Below, in pieces: positions 24,895 to 31,905 of a DNA stretch of 33,334 nucleotides; position 1 is the first letter of the stretch, and each line of letters begins with the position of its first letter. The notes below the pieces were generated by a model, which worked only from the letters and a program-made list of their open reading frames with translations, was not told the origin of the DNA and ran no database searches. Made by a program: the position numbers and the translations under genes. Origin of the DNA: Phycisphaerae bacterium (lineage in GTDB: Bacteria; Planctomycetota; Phycisphaerae; SM23-33); the NCBI GenBank assembly GCA_016782885.1, contig JADHXQ010000055.1, positions 1 to 33,334 on the forward strand, given 5' to 3'.

Positions 24895-25761
24895 ATGCGC
24901 AGTTTCGTCGACCTCCATACACACTCCAACGCGTCTGACGGACGCAGCACACCGACCGAGGTGATCGCCCTGGCCGATCGCATCGGCCTTGCGGCGGTGG
25001 CCCTCACCGATCACGATACAACCGCCGGTCTGGCGGAGGCCCGCACCGCCGCCGAGAGTTTCGGCGATCTGAATTTCGTGCCGGGAATCGAATTATCGGC
25101 AATGTTCTCTTCCGGGAGCCTGCACATTCTGGGCCTGGGGATAGACGAAAAAGCGCCCGAGCTGAGCGCCCTTACCCGGAACCTAATCGAGGCCCGCAAT
25201 CAGCGCAATCCGAAGATAATCGCACGCCTCCGGGAACTCGGTATGGACGTGGAATTTTCCGACGTCCTGGCGGTAATGTCCGACTCTCCAACATCGACCG
25301 GAGATCGCGTAGTCGGCAGGATGCATATCGCCGAAGCCCTCCGCCGCAAAGGCTACGTACACTCAACGGCCGAAGCTTTCAAACGCTACCTGGGCGACAC
25401 CGGATCGGCCTTTGTAGACAAGGAGAGACTCGCACCACGCGAAGTTATCGAGCCGATTCACCGGGCCGGCGGTCTTGCGATCCTCGCGCATCCGGTGCAT
25501 TTGGACTACGGGAACTCGGCCCAACTGACCCTGATGATTCGCCGGCTCGTTGACGCGGGCATCGACGGACTCGAAGTTGTCCATCCCGACCACTCGCCCC
25601 TCCAAAGCCGCACCTGCCTCCAGCTTGCAAGACGCCTGGGACTGGTGGCGACCGGCGGTTCGGACTATCACGGGCAAGCCAAACCCCACGTCCGCCTGGG
25701 CCGCCCCCGCCTGCCCCTGAACCTCCTGGGCGATAAACTCAAACAAAGACTACTGGGTTAA
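24895..25761 (+). CDS. PHP-domain phosphoesterase (YciV/TrpH, RNase AM-like)
   Basis: A 288-residue polymerase-and-histidinol-phosphatase domain protein. Metal-binding motifs are all present: DLHTHSNASDG (6-16), LTDHD, GIELSA, LAHPVHL and GGSDYHG. The family hydrolyses nucleoside 3',5'-bisphosphates (including pAp) and can trim RNA 5' ends. The ATG at 24895 is preferred, as it starts directly at the metal motif; an upstream TTG in frame lies inside the monooxygenase gene. No Shine-Dalgarno site is seen, which suggests translational coupling. Recycling of PAP from sulfate activation would fit the neighbouring cysK, but this is inference. Confidence 0.92.
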   Translation: MRSFVDLHTHSNASDGRSTPTEVIALADRIGLAAVALTDHDTTAGLAEARTAAESFGDLNFVPGIELSAMFSSGSLHILGLGIDEKAPELSALTRNLIEARNQRNPKIIARLRELGMDVEFSDVLAVMSDSPTSTGDRVVGRMHIAEALRRKGYVHSTAEAFKRYLGDTGSAFVDKERLAPREVIEPIHRAGGLAILAHPVHLDYGNSAQLTLMIRRLVDAGIDGLEVVHPDHSPLQSRTCLQLARRLGLVATGGSDYHGQAKPHVRLGRPRLPLNLLGDKLKQRLLG

Positions 25762-25765
25762 TTTC

Positions 25766-25910
25766 AGCGACCAGTAATCAGTGACAAGTGATCGGTGATC
25801 GGTGACGGTTATCAGTTAACGGCGAACCGCTCGAGGTTTCCCCGCCGTTCGCCGTTACCGCTTGCGGTTTCGCGCGTCGTTCGTCGTTTGTCATTCGTCG
25901 TTTATCGCGC
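25766..25910. repeat. degenerate short repeats between convergent genes
   Basis: The gap 25762-25924 holds runs of GATCGGT/CAGTGA-type repeats (about 25776-25812) and TCGTTCGTCGTTTGTC-like repeats (about 25876-25908), and no gene. Pieces resemble the GTTATCAGTT and AACGGC motifs seen again near 31110-31200. Confidence 0.55.
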
Positions 25911-25924
25911 TCCGTTCGCCATCC

Positions 25925-26551
25925 TCACACCGTTCGCACCACGCCCACCACAACGCCCTGGATTTCGAGGTTGTCCACGTAGATCGGATCGTATGCTTCA
26001 TTCGCCGGTTGGAGGCGGTAACCGTCTTTTTCCCGGAAGAACTTCTTGAGCGTTGCTTCACCGTCTTCGAAGAGCGCCACCACCGTCTCACCGTCGCGGG
26101 CGGAACTCGTCCGGCGGCAGATCACGTAGTCGCCCTCGCGGATCTGCTCGTCTATCATGCTGTCACCGACAACGCGAAGTGCGAATGTGTCTGCTGAGTG
26201 GGGAAACATTTCGCCCAGATCGAGGCTCTGGGTGTCCTCGATCGCCTCCAGGGGCATACCGGCGGCAATTTGCCCAACAAGCGGCATGCGGACGGCGGAT
26301 TCGTCGGAAAACTCAAACTTGTCAGAAACCTGCAAAGAGCGAGCCTTGTGCTTTTCGCCTCGAAGCAGCAGTCCTTTTTTTTCCAGGGCTGCGACGTGTT
26401 CGAACACGGTCACTTTTGTCAGGGCCAGGTGATCCCCAATCTCCTGCATCGTCGGGGAATAACCGTTGCGGATACGAAAGCCTCGAATGTACTTCAGTAT
26501 CTCCAGTTGTCTCGGCGTTACCGTCTCGCTTCGCGAACGTGCAGTTGTCAT
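25925..26551 (-). CDS. lexA: LexA SOS repressor
   Basis: A 208-residue LexA. Residues 10-62 form the winged HTH domain (TMQEIGDHLALTKVTVFEHVAALEKKG); its recognition helix differs clearly from the E. coli one, so a different operator is expected. The self-cleavage site is Ala97-Gly98 in LVGQIAAGMP, and the catalytic dyad is Ser131 (GDSM) and Lys169 (ATLKK). AGGAG seven bases before the ATG supports the start. RecA filaments trigger cleavage and derepress the SOS genes. It probably shares a transcript with the uncertain ORF upstream, whose promoter region at 27083-27177 carries GTTC repeats. Confidence 0.95.
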   Translation of the reverse strand: MTTARSRSETVTPRQLEILKYIRGFRIRNGYSPTMQEIGDHLALTKVTVFEHVAALEKKGLLLRGEKHKARSLQVSDKFEFSDESAVRMPLVGQIAAGMPLEAIEDTQSLDLGEMFPHSADTFALRVVGDSMIDEQIREGDYVICRRTSSARDGETVVALFEDGEATLKKFFREKDGYRLQPANEAYDPIYVDNLEIQGVVVGVVRTV

Positions 26552-27062
26552 TTGCGTTCTCCTGACTCGTTTTGACCGCTACAAGCGTGAATGGTTTCCC
26601 GGCGAGCACCTTTGCCTGCTGCCTGCCTGACATCGCAACATCTTCAATCGGCGCCGAACCTGCCGCCAGGACCTGCCCATGAGGCCGACCGCCACCAGTC
26701 AACAGACGCCCCAGGGCGTCCAAAACCCTGCCCAACGCGCCCAAAGCCCTGTCGAAGGCTCCGGCAGCGGGGCGTAAGGTGCGTGGAGCCCGGGCTTCTT
26801 CGCAACCGCGGGGGACTTCGGTCCACTGAATACCACCGGGACCCAGGCTCACCAGCGGAGGGCTCAGTGCGAGCATGACAGCTTCCAACGCCACAGACTC
26901 GCCCATCACCTCATCGGACGCCGCAATATACGGTTTCTCCGACTCCGGCCAGGCATACACATAATCGCCGCCCGGACCAAACTGACATAACGGTGCATCT
27001 GCCATTTCAGCTACTGCCTTTCGCACCCAGCGTCGGCCGCAGCGATACCTGCCTGTAATCAT
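26322..27062 (-). CDS. uncertain ORF upstream of and overlapping lexA
   Basis: An open frame of 246 codons on the same strand as lexA, overlapping it by 230 nt in another frame. The first two thirds look protein-like: FGPGGDYVYAWPESEKPYIAA, then an echo LGPGGIQW, then an amphipathic helix ALGALGRVLDALGRLL. The last third lies inside lexA and is Arg/Ser/Gly-rich, as expected for a shadow frame, so the real protein may end near 26560 or have lost its stop by frameshift. Starts at 27062 or 27005 both lack a good Shine-Dalgarno sequence. No family is recognised. It could be a lexA-linked SOS gene, a decayed gene, or only a long leader. Confidence 0.35.
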   Translation of the reverse strand: MITGRYRCGRRWVRKAVAEMADAPLCQFGPGGDYVYAWPESEKPYIAASDEVMGESVALEAVMLALSPPLVSLGPGGIQWTEVPRGCEEARAPRTLRPAAGAFDRALGALGRVLDALGRLLTGGGRPHGQVLAAGSAPIEDVAMSGRQQAKVLAGKPFTLVAVKTSQENANDNCTFAKRDGNAETTGDTEVHSRLSYPQRLFPDDAGDWGSPGPDKSDRVRTRRSPGKKRTAASRRKAQGSLFAGF

Positions 27063-27082
27063 TTTTGGTGTCTGTTCGTATT

Positions 27083-27112
27083 ATCATAAGCCTAACATCG
27101 ACCGAACGTCAA
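27083..27112 (-). promoter_or_regulatory. candidate lexA-operon promoter
   Basis: On the minus strand TTGACG (27112-27107) and TATGAT (27088-27083) have an 18-bp spacer, upstream of the uncertain ORF and lexA. An imperfect dyad GAAC-N6-GTTC (27105-27118) overlaps the -35 box, a sensible place for autorepression. Confidence 0.5.
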
Positions 27113-27162
27113 GGTTCACATCACGATTTTTGACAAAATTTTGACAAAAATTTTCGGTTTCT

Positions 27163-27177
27163 GTTCGGTCCAGGTTC
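27163..27177 (+). promoter_or_regulatory. possible LexA box (GTTC-N7-GTTC)
   Basis: The sequence GTTCGGTCCAGGTTC has the direct-repeat form GTTC-N7-GTTC known for alphaproteobacterial LexA. A related copy, GTTCGGTC...GTTA, occurs on the other strand at 27107-27093. The two form an inverted pair around the AT-rich promoter region. Confidence 0.4.
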
Positions 27178-27515
27178 GCACAATAGCAGTCCCTGAAAAC
27201 CGCTTGTCCCGCATCATGCCCAACATATGGGGGTGTTATCGGACGTTGGCCACTATTTGTGGGCAATGCTTTATCGGCAGCTACCTGAAAACAGCATCAG
27301 GAAAAATGACACTATTCTGTTGGAGTGCGCTCAAGGGTTCCGCCTTATTTTTCAACCGGGCGATAAAACCACTGAATAGCGCTACATAGAACAGTGTAAA
27401 ATGCACACGAAGAGCGAAAGAGAAAGCGTTCAAAGGGTCAATATTCCCGAACCGACACCAGAATTGAAGCGCCTCAGATAAGTGTGAACGGAACTCCGCG
27501 ATACAATATCAGAAA

Positions 27516-27806
27516 TCAGAAGGAGTCCAGACTGTCGTTAGTGTCGTCCTTCTTGTTGGGCCTGCGGATCTCGAGCATCTGGCGAAGATACTGGTTCTCG
27601 CGCTTGGTCGCCTCAAGGTCAAACACCAGATAGCGGATTCTCATCCTGACTGTATCTATTGTCTGCCCGAGATTCTGATTTGCTGTCAGCGTACCGGGCA
27701 GATAAGTTCCGCTACCGCTCTGTTCATTGCTGTCAGCCAGAAATGGCGACGTCGCCAACAGATCATTCAACTCGGCCAGCCTTTCTTTAATGATTGCTTC
27801 AGTCAT
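27516..27806 (-). CDS. small coiled-coil protein
   Basis: A 96-residue soluble protein. A helical N-terminus (TEAIIKERLAELNDLLATS) precedes a Gly/Ser/Thr-rich loop (about 25-48). A longer helix follows (MRIRYLVFDLEATKRENQYLRQML, written in part) with heptad-like hydrophobics, and the tail is acidic. No family is recognised. A strong GGAGGAG lies six bases before the ATG, so translation should be efficient, and a well-formed promoter lies upstream. The gene is probably monocistronic and well expressed. A role as a small structural or adaptor protein is only a guess. Confidence 0.8.
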   Translation of the reverse strand: MTEAIIKERLAELNDLLATSPFLADSNEQSGSGTYLPGTLTANQNLGQTIDTVRMRIRYLVFDLEATKRENQYLRQMLEIRRPNKKDDTNDSLDSF

Positions 27807-27853
27807 TGAATTCTCCTCCGGTGCTCTTTTGCACCTCCTCCACTACGTACCCC

Positions 27854-27882
27854 ATCATAGCACAAAACCCTAATTATGCCAA
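27854..27882 (-). promoter_or_regulatory. sigma70 promoter with a structured leader
   Basis: On the minus strand TTGGCA (27882-27877) and TATGAT (27859-27854) have a 17-bp spacer. The leader of about 40 nt carries two GGAGGAG copies separated by a small hairpin (GGTGC/GCACC), which may modulate access to the second, functional site. Confidence 0.7.
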
Positions 27883-27991
27883 CCCAAAAAACGCCGGTTC
27901 TCGACATGAACAATGCGATTTTTCAACCCGGAGGACACTGCATCGGAATACCGTTTGGTAAGCCCTGCAATCGGTGTCTGTTATGAGCCCA

Positions 27992-30637
27992 TCAGTGCAA
28001 CTGCCAGTTTCGCCTCAGAATCCACTCCGTGGTAAGCAGTCCCACAAACACCAGGAACAGCAGCGTGAAGTTATAGAGGCGGTGGGTGGTTATTGCAGGC
28101 CCTTCACCGGCGAGGGCCTGCCCGCGAGAGATCAGTTGCGTAATTGCATCGTTCAGACCAGGCAGCTCGGCGTATTGCCCGTTATGCGCCCCGGCCACTC
28201 GCCCAAGCAGGATGGCGTTGAGGCTCAGGCGATCGGTCTCCTGCGAATGAGCTTCGACAGTCAGTGTCATCTCATCGCTCCCAATGGTCTTGGAAGTGCG
28301 ATTATCTACAGCCGTAACGGCCACCTTATACTTGCCCGCCAAACCCATATGGAACGCGTCGTATTCAAACAGTCCGGTCCCCGCCTTGTATACCAGCGCC
28401 AGATTCCGCTTGGTTCCATCGCCGGTAATGGGCGTTACCAGACACGAGACCGTCGCGGTCGAATCGGTCTTGTTACCGGCATCGAGCACCCGGGCTGAGA
28501 ATTTGGTCGGTTGTCCCGCTTCAGCGTAGCTCCTGTCCATCCGCAGCACTATAGAAGGTGTGGCGTCTTTGCTCTTGACCTCCGCGCCGGCCAACCAGCG
28601 TATAAGCTGTCCCCAGAACTGCTGGTACGGGTTGGCCTCGCCGCCGCCCCGCATCTGGATGAAGCTGTTCCACAGCGAAGTATTGTTGGCGGTAAATGCA
28701 GCCGTCCGCCCCTCGCCTACAAATTGTCTGACGGCCAGCACTATGAGCGGTCCGTTGGCGTTGCGGCGGGTGGGGTGGACGGCGAGCACTTCTGCCGCGG
28801 GAGTCTGCTTGACCACGGTGGCGCATCCGTTGAGGTTCGGAAGGCGAGGCAGCTTCGCGTCGGGCTTGCGTCCGCCCGGTCCGAACATGTACTTGTCGAT
28901 CCCGTCGAATATCTTGTGCTTTGCCCCCTCGGCCGTCAGTTGCGGCAGGAACGACGTGGCTTCGTTTTCCTGCGTCCGGGCGCCCACGAAAACGGGCAGT
29001 ATCTGCTCGACGGGCGTGTTTGCATATCCCCCGGGCCCGAAGCTGTTGGCGCCGCTCAGCATCAGCAGCGCCCCTCCGCCCTCGACAAATTCCTTGATCC
29101 GGGTGAGCCTCACGTTCCCCGCGCGCTTGTCGCTGAGATACGTGCGGTCAAGGTCGCCGAGGATCAGCACGTCGAAACGGTCGAAGTCGGCCTTGGTGGT
29201 CGGCAGGCGCAGTAACTTCTGCCCGGCGATACTACCGGATGCCTGAAATTTCGATTCGAACATGCGGATCAGCGACATGAACTGCACGTTCGGGTCGCTG
29301 TCGAAAACGCGGCGCAGCGGTTTGTATTCCGGACGGATCGAGCCCTCGATGTAAAGCACGCGGATGCGCGGTTCGGTTATCAGCACGTGCAACTGGTGGG
29401 AGTTATCGTCGGTGATCGCCTCTGTCCGATGCGCGGCGGCCGCTATCGTGAGCATCCGGATGTCGGCCTGACCTTTCTTAAGGGGCGTCTCGGCGCCGCG
29501 ATCGCCGGGAGTGTACTTGAGCGTAACCGATGTCTCCTGCGCGTTCTTCGTGACGGTGATGCTCTGCCCGGCAACCGGATCGGCGATACCCTGTTCTTTC
29601 AGGGCAAGTTGCACCGCGGAGTTGGGTAATCCGGTGATCCGCACGCGAACGTTGAGGCTTGTCACGTTGTTCTTTACCGCTTCAAAGGGCATGTCGGCGG
29701 ATACTATCTCGATGTTAGGGCGGCTGGCGGTCGAGTCGGAGCGACTTCCGACCCCAATGGCGAAGGTCGGGACCGCCGCCTCTCGGGCCATATCCGTCAC
29801 CGGAGAACCCTTGGTCGGATTACCGTCGGAAAAGAGGAGTATACCGGCAGGTTCTTCGCGATCTCTCACAGCCGCGGCCGCGGCGATCGCCGCGGCGATG
29901 TCCGTACCGTCGGTCCCTTCGCCTCTGGGCATGAGCCTGGAAAGTGCGTTGAGCGAATCGACCTCCTCGGCGGTCCTGGCGAAGTGAAACCACAGGGGTC
30001 TGAAGTATCTCTCGATGCGTTCCTGGTGTGCGGTAAGCGCGTTGATAACCTGCCCGTAACGCGATGTCTCGCCCTGGTCCCTGGTGTCCATCGAACCCGA
30101 GCGGTCGACGAGTATGGGCAGCAGCGGGCGGGACTTGTCGGCACCGGACACCACGCGGATGACCGGTTTGAAGAGAATCAGCATCAACGCCAGTATCGCC
30201 GCACAACGCAGCGCCATCAGCGAAATCAGTTTACCGACGCCCAGGTGAGAGTAGACCGAAGCGTAGAACACGCCGATCGCCAATGCCGCCTCGATCGCCA
30301 GCACGCAAAGCCAGAACATCCCGCCGGCCATCCCGGTAGCCACAACCACCCAGGCCGCAATAGTAGTAGCCCCCGCCACCACAACCGCCACCAGCCACGA
30401 CATCCGCCCGCCGGATGAGTCTCCGCCGCGATACCTCAACGCCGAGTCAATCAGCATCGTCGGGATAATCACCGGCGGACCCAGACCGGCGGCCAGGCAA
30501 ATGACTCCCTGCCGCACGCGGCGCTGCACGAACTGCCAAACGCCCGCGGCGATCATGATGCTCGCAATCGACGCCAGCAGCGTTATCAGCAGGGGCATAT
30601 TGCGAAGACCGTCAAACTCGAGAGATACCTGTTCCAT
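27992..30637 (-). CDS. VWA-domain membrane protein with amidotransferase-like domain
   Basis: An 881-residue membrane protein. Several N-terminal helices (about 14-160) precede a von Willebrand A domain with the MIDAS motif DRSGS (178-182) and downstream TDGTD and LLFSDGN. A beta-sandwich-like part follows (about 290-400). Next is a class I glutamine-amidotransferase-like domain without an evident nucleophile (IRVLYIEGSIRPEY through VLILGDLDRTYLS and GGALLMLSGANSFGPGGY). The C-terminal part has a beta-rich region and one last membrane helix (YNFTLLFLVFVGLLTTEWILRR). This architecture is common in Planctomycetota, often in MoxR/DUF58 operons, but no such partner is seen within the window. The Shine-Dalgarno sequence is weak. 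The molecular role is unknown. Confidence 0.9.
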   Translation of the reverse strand: MEQVSLEFDGLRNMPLLITLLASIASIMIAAGVWQFVQRRVRQGVICLAAGLGPPVIIPTMLIDSALRYRGGDSSGGRMSWLVAVVVAGATTIAAWVVVATGMAGGMFWLCVLAIEAALAIGVFYASVYSHLGVGKLISLMALRCAAILALMLILFKPVIRVVSGADKSRPLLPILVDRSGSMDTRDQGETSRYGQVINALTAHQERIERYFRPLWFHFARTAEEVDSLNALSRLMPRGEGTDGTDIAAAIAAAAAVRDREEPAGILLFSDGNPTKGSPVTDMAREAAVPTFAIGVGSRSDSTASRPNIEIVSADMPFEAVKNNVTSLNVRVRITGLPNSAVQLALKEQGIADPVAGQSITVTKNAQETSVTLKYTPGDRGAETPLKKGQADIRMLTIAAAAHRTEAITDDNSHQLHVLITEPRIRVLYIEGSIRPEYKPLRRVFDSDPNVQFMSLIRMFESKFQASGSIAGQKLLRLPTTKADFDRFDVLILGDLDRTYLSDKRAGNVRLTRIKEFVEGGGALLMLSGANSFGPGGYANTPVEQILPVFVGARTQENEATSFLPQLTAEGAKHKIFDGIDKYMFGPGGRKPDAKLPRLPNLNGCATVVKQTPAAEVLAVHPTRRNANGPLIVLAVRQFVGEGRTAAFTANNTSLWNSFIQMRGGGEANPYQQFWGQLIRWLAGAEVKSKDATPSIVLRMDRSYAEAGQPTKFSARVLDAGNKTDSTATVSCLVTPITGDGTKRNLALVYKAGTGLFEYDAFHMGLAGKYKVAVTAVDNRTSKTIGSDEMTLTVEAHSQETDRLSLNAILLGRVAGAHNGQYAELPGLNDAITQLISRGQALAGEGPAITTHRLYNFTLLFLVFVGLLTTEWILRRNWQLH

Positions 30638-30899
30638 TCAAGTCCCAAATGTACGCCGTACCGCGGCAATTCGCAAGCCGCCGACCGGAAATGGGGTCCA
30701 AATGTAGTAACGCTCGCCCCGATGCCTTCTTGCCCGGAGGCTCGCCAGGCATGAGAATATCCGGATATCACACCACCTGTCACAAATGGTTCACAGGGCC
30801 GGTGCCGCGATCTGCGGGCGGACGGTCCGTTCCCGGCGGGCAATATGCCCGAGTAATCACCGCTACGTGGGTCAGTATAAGCAGTTGCGATATGCCGCC

Positions 30900-30926
30900 C
30901 GGCCTCGGTCACTTCAGTGAACCAGG
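30900..30926. repeat. 27-bp direct repeat, copy 1
   Basis: Identical over 27 bp to 31451-31477. The core TCACT-TC-AGTGA is a small hairpin. Confidence 0.85.
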
Positions 30927-31225
30927 AAGATTGGTCCCGCGCCGGGCCAAGGGTGTGAACCTGTCGCGAAGATCGGCAAATAGCCATGTGTCGCTTCCGT
31001 ACAGCCATAAAGCCTGCACTTCAAGCTACTTACAATGATGCAATCCGTCTCGGGGTTTCCTCAAAACATCATTTGACGCCGTCGGATATGTCACAGGCAG
31101 TTAAGTTGTTAGTTATCAGTTGTTAGCGGCAACGACTTTGTTGCCACAGAGATCACAAAGGACGGCGCGTGTTTGTTAACGGCAAACGGCAATAACGGCA
31201 GAGATTAGTCAAGGACACAAAGGTC

Positions 31226-31436
31226 GGCGGTTCTTACCACGGATAGCACGGATGACACGGATGTAGTTACGGCCACGACGACGGCGGTTCTTACCACGGA
31301 TAGCACGGATGACACGGATGTAGTTACGGCCACGGCGACGGCGATTTTGACACGGAAAGCACGGATAGGGCGGCAATGTTACGGCCACGGCGACGGCGAT
31401 TTTGCCACGGAAGTCACGGATATCGCGGAAGGTTAG
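31226..31436. repeat. 57-bp tandem repeat array, about 3.7 copies
   Basis: Copies are 31226-31282, 31283-31339, 31340-31394 (55 bp, diverged) and 31395-31436 (partial). The first two differ at one base. Each contains several CACGGAT-like sub-repeats and ends in GTTACGGCCACG. No reading frame or mobile gene is associated. Confidence 0.9.
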
Positions 31437-31450
31437 TCCTTAGCTGTTAG

Positions 31451-31477
31451 CGGCCTCGGTCACTTCAGTGAACCAGG
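31451..31477. repeat. 27-bp direct repeat, copy 2
   Basis: Identical to the copy at 30900-30926, 551 bp away. It is followed by AGGC-aaa-GCCT and GCCGCA-tc-TGCGGC hairpins that the first copy lacks. Confidence 0.85.
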
Positions 31478-31905
31478 CAAAGCCTGCCGCATCTGCGGCC
31501 GGACCGCCGTACGCCGTAATTTGGAGTGCGGGGAGCTCTCACCGCTTTCACCTTTCGCCGTCTCCGTCGCTGCGCCGTCGCCAAATTCCAAATCTCAAAT
31601 CAAGTTTGCCAATTGCCATGCCGCTAGCCATAATACCTTTGACCGTTTTGACTTTCATACGCAGTTTCTGTTAGGGAATGACCATGGGCGATCCGGCCGG
31701 GACAAATCCAACCGCTGGATGATTGTACTTGCCATCAGGCGATCCAGATGCATAATCACTATCCATCGATCTCTCGTTTGGGTAGACGGGGCTGTCAGAA
31801 AAGGAGTCGTTAAGTGCCGCGCATTTTTGATAATATCGACCAAAACTTCTGCCCGACTATCATAGAGTACAAGCGGAACTCGAATACCGGTCTAGGATCA
31901 CAAGT

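Larger units (their letters stand above)
27063..27515. other. intergenic region upstream of lexA unit
   Basis: This 453-bp gap holds the lexA-side promoter, the GTTC repeats and an 11-bp-spaced pair of TTGACA hexamers (27130-27135 and 27141-27146) in an AT-rich tract. No convincing gene is seen in the remainder (27180-27515). Confidence 0.6.
30638..31905. other. gene-poor, repeat-rich region
   Basis: About 1.27 kb without a credible gene. It contains a palindrome ATATCCGGATAT (30757-30768), a 27-bp direct repeat in two copies, a GGCAAC/GTTGCC hairpin (31128-31145), repeated GTTGTTAG motifs (31105-31126), a 57-bp tandem repeat array, a GCCGCA-tc-TGCGGC hairpin (31486-31499) and AAATTCCAAATCTCAAATC-like degenerate repeats near 31587. 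It precedes the restriction gene. Confidence 0.75.

Noticed and set aside
27141-27389. 82-codon plus-strand frame near the lexA control region
   Set aside because: No Shine-Dalgarno sequence, begins within the AT-rich operator region and shows no protein-like pattern.
30586-31008. 140-codon minus-strand open frame in the repeat-rich gap
   Set aside because: Includes the 27-bp repeat and part of the VWA gene start, with random-looking composition and no start signals.
31226-31436. Tandem array considered as a CRISPR
   Set aside because: Units are contiguous and nearly identical throughout, with no unique spacers and no cas genes.
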